Source of the DNA: Cladorhizidae sp. MBARI D1340-BT2
Taxonomy: Eukaryota; Porifera; Demospongiae; Poecilosclerida; Cladorhizidae
NCBI GenBank assembly: GCA_028752905.1
Contig: JAQNBH010000015.1
Location: 14,832,036 to 14,896,035, forward strand
Length of the DNA stretch: 64,000 nucleotides
Reading direction: 5' to 3'
Part shown: positions 24,130-35,234 of the stretch, piece by piece
Layout of the letters: the number at the start of each line of letters is the position of its first letter
How positions within the stretch are numbered: the stretch's first letter is position 1
Notes under the pieces: model-generated
Database searches by the model: none
What the model was told of the DNA's origin: nothing
Seen by the model: only the letters and a program-made list of their open reading frames with translations
Position numbers and translations under genes: made by a program

Positions 24130-25995
24130 AACCATGCCAGCATATTGACCCACACACCAGCACAATGACCCACACCAACACAATAATCCACACCAGCACA
24201 ATGACCCACACCAGCACAATGACCCACACCAGCACATCACCCACACCAACACAATGACCCACACCAGCACAATGACCCACACCAGCACAATGACCCACAC
24301 CAGCACAATGACCCACACCAACACAATGACCCACACCAGCACAATGACACACACCAGCACAATGACACGCACCAGCACAATGACCCACACCAGCACAATG
24401 ACCCACACCAACACAATGACCCACACCAACACAATGACCCACACCAACACAATGACCCACACCAGCACAATGACACACACCAGCACAATGACACACACCA
24501 ACACAATGACCCACACCAGCACAATGACCCACACCAACACAATGACTCACACCAGCACAATGACTCACACCAACACAATGACCCACACCAGCACAATGAC
24601 CTACACCAGCACAATGACTCACACCAACACAATGACCCACACCAGCACAATGACCCACACCAACACAATGACCCACACCAGCACAATGACCTACACCAGC
24701 ACAATGACACACACCAACACAATGACCCACACCAACACAATGACTCACACCAACACAATGACACACACCAACACAATGACCCACACCAACACAATGACCC
24801 ACACCAGCACAATGACACACACCAACACAATGACACACACCAACACAATGACCTACACCAACACAATGACCCACACCAGCACAATGACCTACACCAGCAC
24901 AATGACTCACACCAACACAATGACCCACACCAGCACAATGACCCACACCAACACAATGACCTACACCAGCACAATGACACACACCAACACAATGACCCAC
25001 ACCAACACAATGACTCACACCAACACAATGACACACACCAACACAATGACCCACACCAACACAATGACCCACACCAGCACAATGACACACACCAACACAA
25101 TGACACACACCAACACAATGACCTACACCAGCACAATGACTCACACCAGCACAATGACCTACACCAACACAATGACCTACACCAACACAATGACCCACAC
25201 CAACACAATGACTCACACCAGCACAATGACTCACACCAACACAATGACCCACACCAGCACAATGACCCACACCAACACAATGACACACACCAACACAATG
25301 ACACACACCAACACAATGACCCACACCAACACAATGACCCACACCAGCACAATGACCCACACCAGCACAATGACCCACACCAACACAATGACTCACACCA
25401 ACACAATGACACACACCAACACAATGACTCACACCAGCACAATGACCCACACCAGCACAATGACCCACACCAACACAATGACTCACACCAGCACAATGAC
25501 TCACACCAACACAATGACTCACACCAACATAATGACCCACACCAGCACAATGACCCACACCAACACAATGACTCACACCAGCACAATGACTCACACCAAC
25601 ACAATGACCCACACCAACACAATGACCCACACCAACACAATGACCCACACCAGCACAATGACCCACACCAACACAATGACTCACACCAGCACAATGACTC
25701 ACACCAACACAATGACTCACACCAACATAATGACCCACACCAGCACAATGACACACACCAGCACAATGACCCACACCAACACAATGACTCACACCAGCAC
25801 AATGACTCACACCAACACAATGACACACACCAGCACATTGACACACGCCAGCACAATGACCCACACCAACACAATGACTCACACCAACACAATGACACAC
25901 ACCAGCACATTGACACACGCCAGCACAATGACCCACACCAGCACATCGACACGCCAGCACAATGACTCACACCAGCACGACCCACGCCAACACAA
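24130..25995. repeat. 1.9-kb minisatellite, 18-bp unit
   Basis: About 103 copies of CACACCAGCACAATGACC with a CAGCAC/CAACAC dimorphism and ACCC/ACAC/ACTC/ACCT variants. Longer blocks of variants recur (for example the pattern at 24600-24720 again at 24890-25010 and beyond), so a higher-order structure exists. The 18-bp unit keeps long frames open on both strands: MTHTST/MTHTNT on the plus, CVGVGH-type and SLCWCG-type on the minus. These are array artefacts unless expression is shown. Confidence 0.95.
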
Positions 25996-25999
25996 CTAG

Positions 26000-26630
26000 A
26001 CATGCAGTCTTGTACCTACCTAGTGCCACTGCCGTGGACAATCCGGGGATTATTAATGATGTGCAGAGTTCAAAGTTCTTTAACACATGCTAGGGGAGGA
26101 TTAGGCAAGCAAGAACCTTAAAGTACAGACACCCACGCACAATCCCGGAATCGCTCACGACACTCTTTAAATACCCTGTGTAGGTGTGGCTATTATTCAG
26201 ACACAGATATTTTTACTGATCAGGTTAGATGAGGTTGCATGAAGGAGACCTACTCTATACTCTTCACGTCTAATTATAGTGCAGTCCTCACTTGAAGTAG
26301 GTGGGAGGAGATTGTGGCTGAGAATAAACTCTTCCAGGATTATCCTAGAAAACAATGAAGGCGAAAAATTCACCTGGAACACCGTTAAAACAAACATTCA
26401 TTTGAGCATCACTAATTATATAGAACATTGCATGGTATCAGCATGTTCTAATGACATTAAATTTAAAATATATATATATATATATATATAATTACTAGTA
26501 TTATTTAAACACAAGTAATATCTAAGAGAGAATTAAGTATAGGGGTAGACACAGTTTCTTGTTGATCAGATTGTGAGGTAAGGGATGTCATACAAAAACC
26601 TAGAAATCTGCAGTGTTTGCATGACAACCT
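26000..26630. other. unique DNA with (TA)n
   Basis: (TA)n at 26468-26490. A minus-strand donor-like site (CTAG|GTAGGT) at about 26030 could close an exon reading IVHGSGT, but no acceptor is clear, so it is not called. Confidence 0.35.
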
Positions 26631-26636
26631 GCTTAC

Positions 26637-26703
26637 CTTGCGTGCCATGCACAACAGAAGCTGGTCACTGGCCTCATCTTGGCAACTCTCGGCAGTTAAA
26701 TAC
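26637..26703 (-). CDS. exon of unrecognised minus-strand gene
   Basis: A 67-nt exon with acceptor AATTTCAG and donor GTAAGC on the minus strand. The single open frame reads YLTAESCQDEASDQLLLCMA then RK, preceded by one base of a split codon. It lies close to the exon at 26927-26995 on the same strand, but that exon ends in phase 0 while this one needs two upstream bases. An unseen small exon or an alternative splice site is therefore implied. Family not recognised. Confidence 0.5.
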
Positions 26704-26763
26704 CTGAAATTATTGACAGGTTAGCAATACTACATCCGACTCTATCTCCTATCAATACTTTAT

Positions 26764-26823
26764 TTTGTGTGTGTGTGTGTGTGTTGTGCTTGTGTGTGTG
26801 TTGTGCTTGTGTGTGTGTGTGTG
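26764..26823. repeat. (GT)n-rich microsatellite
   Basis: Interrupted GT repeats with TTGTGCTTG spacers. Confidence 0.9.
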
Positions 26824-26926
26824 CGAATCTTGAAAGACACAAATCTACCCTGCCTTCATATTTGGATTGTATTTGGTAGTAATGATGGCAGGCAGTTAGT
26901 TCCCTAAATAACAGCTTTGTAAGTAC

Positions 26927-26995
26927 ATACTCCAAATAATACTCTTTCATCCGTTCTGGCTTGCGATGACTTCCATGAATTGATTTGGTGTATTG
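26927..26995 (-). CDS. exon of unrecognised minus-strand gene
   Basis: A 69-nt exon, 23 codons, with acceptor TTATAATGCAG and donor GTACTTAC on the minus strand. It reads QYTKSIHGSHRKPERMKEYY then LEY. Its phase-0 start fits the phase-0 end of the upstream exon at 28412-28457, so the two probably join as YSQMYQ-QYTKSIHG. The intron between them contains the 28-bp minisatellite. The product is unknown; the charged, helical composition is that of a cytosolic protein. Confidence 0.5.
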
Positions 26996-27009
26996 CTGCA
27001 TTATAACAA

Positions 27010-27650
27010 GAACAAGGAATAGCATTAGAAATGTCTATAACAAGAAATAGCATTAGAAATGTCTATAACAAGAAATAGCATTAGAAATGTCTATAACAAG
27101 AAATAGCATTAGAAATGTCTATAACAAGGAATAGCATTAGAAATGTCTATAACAAGAAATAGCATTAGAAATGTCTATAACAAGAAATAGCATTAGAAAT
27201 GTCTATAACAAGAAATAGCATTAGAAATGTCTATAACAAGAAATAGCATTAGAAATGTCTATAGCAAGAAATAGCATTAGAAATCTCTATAACAAGAAAT
27301 AGCATTAGAAATGTCTATAACAAGGAATAGCATTAGAAATGACAATAACAAGGAATAGCATTAGAAATGACATTAACAAGGAATAGCATTAGAAATGAAA
27401 ATAACAAGAAATAGCATTAGAAACGACAATAACAAGGAATAGCATTAGAAATGACAATAACAAGAAATAGCATTAGAACTGACAATAACAAGAAATAGCA
27501 TTAGAAATGACACTAACAAGAAATAGCATTAGAAACGACAATAACAAGGAATAGCAATAGAAATGTCTATAACAAGAAATAGCATTAGAAATGACACTAA
27601 CAAGGAATAGCATTAGAAATGACAATAACAAGGTAGCATTAGAAATGACA
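27010..27650. repeat. minisatellite, 28-bp unit
   Basis: About 23 copies of AACAAGAAATAGCATTAGAA plus ATGTCTAT, changing in the right half to ATGACAAT and ATGACACT variants. It lies inside a probable intron of the minus-strand gene. Confidence 0.94.
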
Positions 27651-27659
27651 ATATCAGCA

Positions 27660-28188
27660 CCCGGAAAAGTCAAGCAAGTAACGTGTGCTTGGGAAGGGGG
27701 AAAAGAGGTATTAGAAAACTTTAAAGTCAGGTGACTTTTTAGGAGAGGTGTCGGGAAATGGTGCATGATTTGATATGCAAATTTCAGAGTGAAGCAAGAC
27801 ACGTTGCTGACCATTGCTATAGACAATCACAGGATCAGGATGGCGGGGCTAATGAATCATGCATGTATGTTGTTAGTAGCTCTCAGTGCAGCGTAGGTTC
27901 GAGTTGCTATATACCTACACAGGGCTTCATGCAGTTGTTTTTTTAATCTGGGGAAGGGGAGAGGGAAATGCTTGGCATGCCCGTCTACCACTTATAATAA
28001 TAATTTCGGGGGGAAATCACCCCATCTCCTTGGATGTACTATTCCACATTCTCATCAAACTTTATAATTGGCATAGATTAATGCTACACACAAATGTTTA
28101 TACAATGATGACTCACACTAATTAGGCACTTAATAACGAAAACACATGAAAAATAAAATAGAATTATTACTACAGGGGGAAACAAAAT
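27660..28188. other. unique DNA, no gene seen
   Basis: Intronic between minus-strand exons if those are real. No recognised element. Confidence 0.35.
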
Positions 28189-28293
28189 CCTGTGAAGGCA
28201 GAGCATCTAGTCGAAACATCTAGTGAATACAATTTGAAGTTGATTATTGAGAAGGTGATTATAATGTTGTCAGCTGAGAGTTAATTGAGAAAT
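28189..28293 (+). repeat. dispersed repeat with GTCGAAA core, copy 1
   Basis: CTGTGAAGGCAGAGCATCTA followed by GTCGAAAC and AATACAATTTGAAGTTGATT. The same sequence recurs at 58665-58770 on the plus strand and in part at 30270-30330 on the minus strand. Confidence 0.8.
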
Positions 28294-28411
28294 TTCTGGT
28301 GATTAGACATAGCAATATAATAATTATTATAACAAGCTGGTCAGCAGACACAATTTTTTACACATTTATATATTTTAAAGACAGAAATTCTAGCCCCCTG
28401 AAAATACTTAC

Positions 28412-28457
28412 TTGATACATCTGGGAATAAATACTCAAAAAAGTCCCTTCAGAAACC
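28412..28457 (-). CDS. exon of unrecognised minus-strand gene
   Basis: A 46-nt exon with acceptor CCATGCAG and donor GTAAGT on the minus strand. The only open frame reads VSEGTFLSIYSQMYQ, ending in phase 0 as the next exon (26995 down to 26927) requires. It is short, so it rests mainly on the splice sites and phase match. Confidence 0.42.
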
Positions 28458-28465
28458 CTGCATGG

Positions 28466-28771
28466 TCATATTATTACATCACCACCAATGCACAAGTAGT
28501 AGCTAAGGAATTCAATTGTCAACGGTAACCTAGGAAATTCATTTTGCAGTGTCTTGATGAACCCTTTGTCATGTAAATGTCTCTGAATGACCGAAACAAT
28601 GGCATCGTAAGTGCACTTCTTCATGCTTACAGGGGAAGTCGTACCGCTCACGAGTTTCTTACCGAAACCCTTTACCGAATCTCTACGCAAGTACTGTATA
28701 GGTGAACTTCTTGGTATTGCCCACCTACGGATCTCGATTTTGAGATCTCTAATAAGTAATTGTGTATGCAT
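28466..28771 (-). CDS. possible minus-strand ORF, unknown
   Basis: An open frame of 101 codons (MHTQLLIRDLKIEIRRWAIP at its start). Composition looks protein-like and it is not a repeat, but I recognise no domain and see no clear splice pair. It sits just upstream of the exon at 28412-28457 and could belong to that gene or to a decayed element. Confidence 0.25.
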   Translation of the reverse strand: MHTQLLIRDLKIEIRRWAIPRSSPIQYLRRDSVKGFGKKLVSGTTSPVSMKKCTYDAIVSVIQRHLHDKGFIKTLQNEFPRLPLTIEFLSYYLCIGGDVII

Positions 28772-29052
28772 GTATCAAAGTTAATAAAGTAAAATGATCC
28801 CATCAACGTCTAGAGCTCAGGTGGGCAGCCGGCTCATTCTGAGAGTTGAGTTCCCGCGCCACAGAGTTAGGGCTGCCCTGAGACAGGTACCGAGTTGTTT
28901 AAATTAGTGGAATACCTAGCCTCTCCCTGCCACCGTCTGATGATTTTGGTCATCCCCCCAGCCTCCCAGGGATTCAACTACCATTGGGAAAGGATACCCC
29001 AACTGAGTGACAGGGAGGTCATTTTCTTGTGACCCACAGAGAGGGTATGACC

Positions 29053-29595
29053 CTAGTTGATGGCGACCCTTCTAGGTTCCTCCTCTGGAGAGTAGATATC
29101 ACAGTGATATCCAATGCTGCTGGTAAATCTCTTCCAGATGGGGAGAGACACATCAGCTGGGTGGCTGCAGGAGCCAGGAATTAGGGCAGGCATTTCCTTC
29201 TGGGGTGCTGACTGAACAGCAGAAAAAAGTTCATCACTGACGGAGTTGTGCAGTATGATCTGGTCCACATTACCCCCACACCCGACTTGGTGGTCACCAA
29301 GGGGATCAGCAACAGCTTGACACATGGGGTATAGTATATTCTCCACTGTCGGCAACTCCAGCCGGTATTCGAGGCATAGATGGAACTTCCTGTCGTGGAG
29401 ATGGAGACCAAGGGCTTGCTTGGCAAGGGGACTACATTTAGGCAAGGGGACTACATTTAACCAGTCTCTGGAATGGGGAATGGAGGTGAAGAGAGCCAAG
29501 GCCCTAGATCGCAAGTCCTGTGCTCTATCCAAAAGGTCAAAGGAAGCCATATAAATATGAGAAGAGGGCTCGCTGCCGGAGGGCAACATCCACAA
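29053..29595 (-). pseudogene. reverse-transcriptase C-terminal domain relic
   Basis: A minus-strand frame of 180 codons with the landmarks of the domain that follows reverse transcriptase in many invertebrate retroelement proteins: SRDWLNVVPLPKCS, LEYRLELP, a GDHQVGCGG block followed by LHNSVSDELF, and a later HPADVSLPIWKR. The reverse transcriptase core itself is absent, so this is a 3' fragment. A shorter, more broken copy lies on the plus strand at 34770-35215. Recognition is by motif order. Confidence 0.7.
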
Positions 29596-29599
29596 AATC

Positions 29600-30268
29600 A
29601 GAATGTGCGTGGGGACATTATCTGCTATTTATGCTGCTATGCTCCTGGCAGAGACCCTTCCACATTTGTCAGTGAAGGAGAAACGCCAACGTGGATTCCT
29701 AACTTCCCTGCCTGTTGAGTTTTCCAGTCGATTCATTCAGGACCTAATGATAGTCAATACCTCTCTATACATGTACATGATATGCTTTTTACGTAATTTT
29801 GTGCCGTTAAAACAAAACTTCTTCCCTCGTTCAGACCAGCTGCATTTCACTTTGGGAAAATAAGTTTTGCTTCACAACCATGTGTAAGGTATAGCACGAG
29901 TACATGATGGATTGATGAAAAAGTATGGGAGGTTGCAGGTCAAGGTGCCGCCTATAGTAAGAGAAGTTAACATTAAGATGAAGGGCAATGAGAACAAGGA
30001 CTTAACAAAATGAGCAAGGGCTATGCAGTAGGAAAATGCAAAACCTGCTAAGTATCATTGACATGATAGAAGGAGACATTGATAGGAGTTGGCTAATGAG
30101 TTCCAAGGTGCAACAATAACTTAGGTACAGGTGGTGGGTTGTGAGGAGAATGGTGAAATTTTGTACTGGAGTTTGTTTGAAGATATTTGTGCTGGAATAA
30201 ATGTTATAAACTGCATGAGGTAAATATTGTGTGCAGGTTGCTTGAGACATTTGACTAAGAAGAGGATT
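29600..30268. other. retroelement flank, no gene seen
   Basis: An open plus frame at 29603-29863 shows no domain. The rest is AT-rich. Confidence 0.3.
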
Positions 30269-30269
30269 T

Positions 30270-30330
30270 ACAATGACCTCAATAAATTTACTCTCTCGAC
30301 GTTTCGACTAGATGCCCTAGCCTGTCTAAA
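30270..30330 (-). repeat. dispersed repeat with GTCGAAA core, copy 2 (inverted)
   Basis: The minus strand reads GGCTAGGGCATCTAGTCGAA then ACGTCGAGAG, matching copies 1 and 3 and lying in inverted orientation relative to copy 1. The two enclose the minus-strand reverse-transcriptase fragment. Confidence 0.75.
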
Positions 30331-30334
30331 AATT

Positions 30335-32325
30335 CTATAGAGGTAGAAGAGATTCAGTTAATATTAAAGTTGCTTGATTCTGTCCTCTTTCCAACAGCTT
30401 TGATATCTAGGTGAGTATGCCAGATTTGCAGCAAAGGCGAGTTGTGACATCACCAGAGAGATAAACAGGTGCATTTTCACATTTATTGTAACGGTAATTG
30501 GGATGGCAATAATATGCTTTTGTGTGTGTCTGTGCGTGTACGTGTGTGTGCATGGAAAATGATCATATTCAATAGCCAGAGGCTAATATGAAGAGTAAAC
30601 AAATACATGGTGGAATTGATTATAGTTAAGTAGTTAAAAGTATAAGTGATGATAAGGGGTGTTAAATATAGCGCTTAAATTGTCCAAGTGAAACTTTAAT
30701 GTAATTGGGGAGAGGGTTCCAGAGCCTAGTATTTAGTAGTCTGGAAAAATGGAAGGTAAGCAGACTGAGTTCTGAATGGGATTAGCAGACGATTACAGGG
30801 GAAGGATCGGAGGTTGTGGCAGGGAGTTGGTTGGCATAGTGGGAGGCTAAAAGGAAAATCTATGTTATTGTGAATAAGTTTGGAAGATGAAGCTTAGCGA
30901 AAAGAGAAGTCTAGTCCGAGGACCATTGTTTACTATATAGGAGGAGGTGGGTGAGTGTGTTATGTATTGGGTAGGGAAGTGGTAGAGGAGAAAGGAACTG
31001 TTGTGTATGGTGAGATGAGGAATGATCTTTGGTCCCCTCCCCTCTCCTCTCCTTGAGCAGCGGGACACTCATTACTATTAGTATTATGGATATTATAATT
31101 AATTAAGTACTATTGATAATTTAGATGTTATTAGTGTTAGTTACTGTTACTTAGTCTAACACTGTGCTGTAGTATATGTGGCGGCCTTAACAGGCTCAGC
31201 AGTAAATCATTTACAAGCAAAGTATTGTATTCTTTCAAGATGAGAAGAAAGATGGGATGATTGAGGGTCGCTTCCCTGAGGAACACCTGATCTGACAGGA
31301 AGCATCTTGGACTGGACTGCTTCAACTTCCACAAGATCAAGTAGTCTCTTACTAGCACCAACAACAGGTTAATGCAACAGGAGGTGCTCAGCGCATGCAC
31401 TAAAGGCTGAGAACACATGCAAGTTTGTATCAACAGTACGTTCGTGTCAGACCCTTGATAAGTGGAAAACTCAGGAGCCAGAGAGATCGCAATTTCACGA
31501 GCAAGAAGAAGCTATGGAGGTATGGAGAAAACAGAAGGAAGGTCATGGAGCCTGTGATCGAGCTGGAAGAGCTTTGTTGGCAGGAGCTCATCAGAGAGGC
31601 CCTCAAAGGAATAGTGGACAGCATGGAGGAGCTACTGGAACAGGCACCGATGCCTTAGGCAAAGAGCCTCTGGTAAATACTTGCTCCCTGGGGAATGATA
31701 GGCAAGCCTCATAAGGCACCCACATTACTCTAGCCTCAGGGCATGCTATAACTTAGAGTGAAGCCGAGCAGGCAGCTGAGCAGCCAAGTTGTATTAATCA
31801 TGGGAACGGGTGGTGGTGGTTAGGGAGATGGGTATCCTTGATTATATAGGAAGGCTTAATGAGTGGATGACAAGGCACCCCAGCAAGGCTTGTGAAGGAC
31901 ATCCCATCCCCTTACCTTGTGATGTTACTATGGAGAGCAGTTCAGACCACAGTGAGGCTTGCCCAGCCGAGCGAGCATGGCCAATGTCCAGCACACTATT
32001 AGTGCCGGTGGAGCATTACTAGGTTGGTTATTGGCTTGCAACCCATGTGCATGGCTGGTCACTACAAAATAGTTACCTATAACAAGGCATCCAGAGCTAG
32101 AGGAATGTCACCTGGGGCTAGTGAAACCAGTAATATATAGGAGGAAGGGATACCATGTCGGGCATGAGCAAGGGGATATAGTGCTTAGCTTGAAACAAAA
32201 AATCATGTCATATATTTTCTGTCTGGCTCATCAGGTCTTGACACGATGCTGCACCTGGGCCTGGCTGCCATAGAGCCAGCAGAGAGAAAAGGGTCAGAAG
32301 ACAGCAATAGGTGCCCGGCCAAGGG
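30335..32325. other. decayed repeat-derived DNA, no gene assigned
   Basis: Open frames at 31137-31433 (minus) and 31425-31714 (plus) lack recognised domains. The segment just before 32330 may be the leader of the DIRS-like gag below. Confidence 0.3.
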
Positions 32326-32329
32326 AGGC

Positions 32330-32850
32330 TGGGACAACCCTCCCAATCGGTAGGGAGACAGGAAGAAGGAGGAGCAGAAAAAGAGGTGTACGTAGGAGAA
32401 AGCCTACCCCTAAAAATATTAGAGCGTTGGGAGTTTGTAGAGATGGAAGAAATGTTTGCCGAGTTCTGGTTGCTCAAACCTGATGAGAAGGAAGGGTTCT
32501 CGCTGGCCAGGTCGAGTTGGAGAAGTCATCAAGTGACAAACTGAACACCTGGGTGCAGTGCTTTGCTGTGTATGTGGGTGTGTTTTCAGGAAAACATCCA
32601 GAGGCAGTGCCTGAGATGATGTCATACATGGTAGCCATATTGAAGCTACTGGACTAGTCCAGTTTGGTATAGGTGGTCTGCCATACCATCGCCACTGGTC
32701 AAGGATAAACCCCTCACTCTTTTCTGTGTGACCCAGACCTGTCAAACAGAATATAGGCTTTGGAGGCAGCAGTGTGGCTGTTTCTTGCGCCAGATCAGAA
32801 AGGCGTGAGTGGTGTGTGACACAACGCTCCCCCGGAGGCCTGTCATCAAT
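32330..32850 (+). pseudogene. DIRS-like retroelement gag/ORF1 relic
   Basis: Plus-strand blocks match a gag-like ORF common in sponge and cnidarian DIRS-type elements. LPLKILERWEFVEMEEMFAE appears first, then, after a frameshift, a W-QCFAVYVGVF-like segment at 32545-32590, then HPEAVPEMMSYMVAIL, then DPDLSNR-like residues. Stops and at least one frameshift make it non-coding. It is cut off by the ZNF862-like hAT that starts near 32930. Whether it belonged to the same insertion as the RNase H/recombinase at 39.6 kb is unknown. Confidence 0.55.
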
Positions 32851-32936
32851 GAAACAAGGGGAGATGCCACTCGGGGGTTTCTTTCAGGAATTTACCAAAC
32901 AGGGGGAGGCAAAATGAAGGTTTATATACATAGAAA

Positions 32937-34020
32937 GTGTGGAAGGCAGCATGCTCCATCAAGGGGGGATATGCTCCCCTAGAAAATGATTTTTTACCCC
33001 TAAAAAGGGAAATTTGGTGCAATCTAGGAGTAAATTTACACTTGCTATATACTCGGTGGCAATTCTTTCACTATTCATCAAAAATGCCTGAGCGTTGGAA
33101 GGAGGTCCAACATGTACTCAACATGCCAAAGTTAGATCAAGCCATCTCACACATGTTGGTTGTCTCATGAATGATGTATAAAAACAGCGAAAGAGAACTC
33201 CAGTGCAATTACTCTTGCTCTCAATGGCATCTGTGAACAGACCCACAACCCAGAAGCATTGGGCAAGTTCTGAATAAGAACTAAACAGTTTTGGCCATAT
33301 TTCTCCCTATGTCTTGCCTCAAGTAGCGAAACTATTCAAACGGAAACTCGTGACCTAACTATCATATGCTCTCTTGTTGATGCAACTTTACATACACTTG
33401 ATAATGCAGTGTTACCTGCTGTTAACTGGGTACTGTAGTTGCAGAACATTGAAGAAAGTCTGGAGGAAGTCACTAATATAAAGATCACCATGGCTGATAT
33501 TATATCCTTCCAAGATACTGGAGAAACCCTTCATTTCCTTCTGAGAAGTAACATCTCCAGGTGTTTCAGTTCTCAAGATCTATCTGCATTTACTATTTTT
33601 GATCCAAAGAAAATTCCCACTCCTGAATCTTCTGAATATCAACATTATGGTGAAGATTTGGTGCATTCTGATAGTCATTATGGAGTGGCCAGAACAGCAG
33701 ACAACCTTGAAGGTGAAGAATCTAAACTAGCTCTCATATTGCCTGAAATTCGTACTGAATGGAAGACTACCTCACTCAAAAGACAAAGGAAGATTTAGCA
33801 TCACAATTGCAAGAACTGGTGACAAATGAAATACTCATAACAATGATTCCCAACTTAAACATTGTGGGTAACATCTGTCTATCAATTCCTATTGGTACTG
33901 CGTCTGTTGAATGAAGGTTTTCAAAGCTGAAGATAATTCAAAACAGTTGAGAAATTGCATTGGAGAGTCAAAATAGATGATCTGATAATGATTTTAGATA
34001 ACATTGTTAATGAATGAATA
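32937..34020 (+). pseudogene. hAT transposase relic, ZNF862/KIAA1586-like, C-terminal part
   Basis: The order of blocks matches the C-terminal half of ZNF862-like hAT proteins: TRWQFFHYSSKM region (33050), HNPEALGKF (33245), SLVDATLHTLDNAVLPAVNW (33370-33430), an open stretch 33439-33798 containing TMADIISFQDTGETLHFLLR, AFTIFDPKKIPTPESSEYQH and PEIRTEWK, then DLASQLQELVTNE, and finally the NICLSIPIGTASVE...FS motif near the conserved hAT dimerisation region. Frameshifts separate the blocks. The N-terminal zinc finger and first DDE residues are missing. Confidence 0.75.
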
Positions 34021-34104
34021 GAAACAATAGAAGACTTGCCATGTAACTGCCTTTGTATATTTTGTCAAATTTGTTCCCTTCAGCATATTAATAATTACAA
34101 AATC

Positions 34105-34140
34105 TCTTGGGGGGGGGGGGGGAGGGGGGGGGCAAATGCC
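34105..34140. repeat. poly-G tract
   Basis: Long G run at 34109-34132 followed by CAAATGCCCC. It may be the 3' end region of the hAT relic, which often has G-rich termini, but no matching left end was found. Confidence 0.6.
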
Positions 34141-34769
34141 CCATACCCACCTGACCCCGCCTCTACTCCAGATGTAGATTCCGCCATCTCTGCTCGGGAT
34201 GTCCTGGGATGCATCCTATGATGCAGTGCCCCACTGCGAGAAGACAGGGGAGTGGTCAGTTGAGGCAATCAGGCAACCAACCACCAAGAGCAACATTCCA
34301 AACCCCATACCAAAATCCAGGGGAGGTAAATAAATTATTTGCCATGCTTGTAGGATGTTAGTTAATGTGTGGGATGCAAGCTATTAAAACCTCCTTCCTT
34401 GAGCAGGTCAAGAAGGTACAGGAAGTGCAAGCTGCCAGACCTCCAAGACTGCTTGTCTTCTCCATTCTTGCCTCAGCTTTCCTATTCTTTCTCCCTCACC
34501 CGCCCTCCTCATTTTCTCAAAGAGGCCACCGTTACCTTTGATCATAAGAGAAACTCTATCCTGGTAGTCCCTTACTTGACTCGGCTTGGTTAAAAACTTC
34601 TCTCCCTATCTCCCTAGGAGTCTGGAGTGCTTTCCTCCATGCCCCTGTGGCCTTCCTGGGTTCCCTGGACTTAAATAAGAACCTGCTTACTAACATCCTG
34701 GGATGAGTCCCAGGTTCTTCTCCCTCACATTCTCCATGTTCTGGCCATTGCTGCTAACAGTTCTGGCTG

Positions 34770-35215
34770 GTGTTGCATCGATCAAGTAGATGTTCCTTAC
34801 ATCAGTGTGCCCTCTCTCATTCTATTGATAAGGCCTCATTTGACAAACTTCTGACTCCTTCAGTTGATCCACATTTTAAGACCCTAGCCAAGTCTTCTGC
34901 TATTGACCATGCTGATGACTGGCTGAATGTTATCCCCTCTATATTCCTTGGTCTTCACTTTTGAGACAGGGAATTTTAACATTGCATGCAGTATTAGCTG
35001 GGTATCTGGATGGTAGAGAATGGTTCTTATTGTCCCTCTTGTAATGTGGTGGTGGATTTCTTTGGTGACCACCAGGTTGGCTGTGGGGGTAATAGGGATC
35101 GTATACACCACCATGATGTCATCAGGTATGCCTCTCTGCTTCACAATCTGCTGCCGTTCCTCCCAGGAAGGAAATCTCTGCTCCAATCCCAGGTTTCCAC
35201 AGTCGTCGTGTAGAT
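34770..35215 (+). pseudogene. reverse-transcriptase C-terminal domain relic, second copy
   Basis: Plus-strand blocks ALSHSIDKASFDKLL, HADDWLNVIPSIFLGLHF, then after stops CPSCNVVVDFFGDHQVGCGG and NRDRIHHHDVIRYASLLHN. The DWLN and GDHQVGCGGN landmarks are shared with the minus-strand copy at 29053-29595, so both derive from one family. Several in-frame stops; the 5' part is missing. Confidence 0.7.
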
Positions 35216-35234
35216 ATTTTCCTTCCTAACTCTA

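Noticed and set aside
24130..25995. Cys-rich (SLCWCG) and Thr-rich (MTHTNT) long frames suggested an adhesive or mucin-like protein.
   Set aside because: Long frames stay open on both strands because the unit is 18 bp. That symmetry is expected from repeat structure, not coding selection.
27890..27915. AGGTTCGAGTTGC resembled a tRNA B box.
   Set aside because: No A box or foldable acceptor stem at the right distance.
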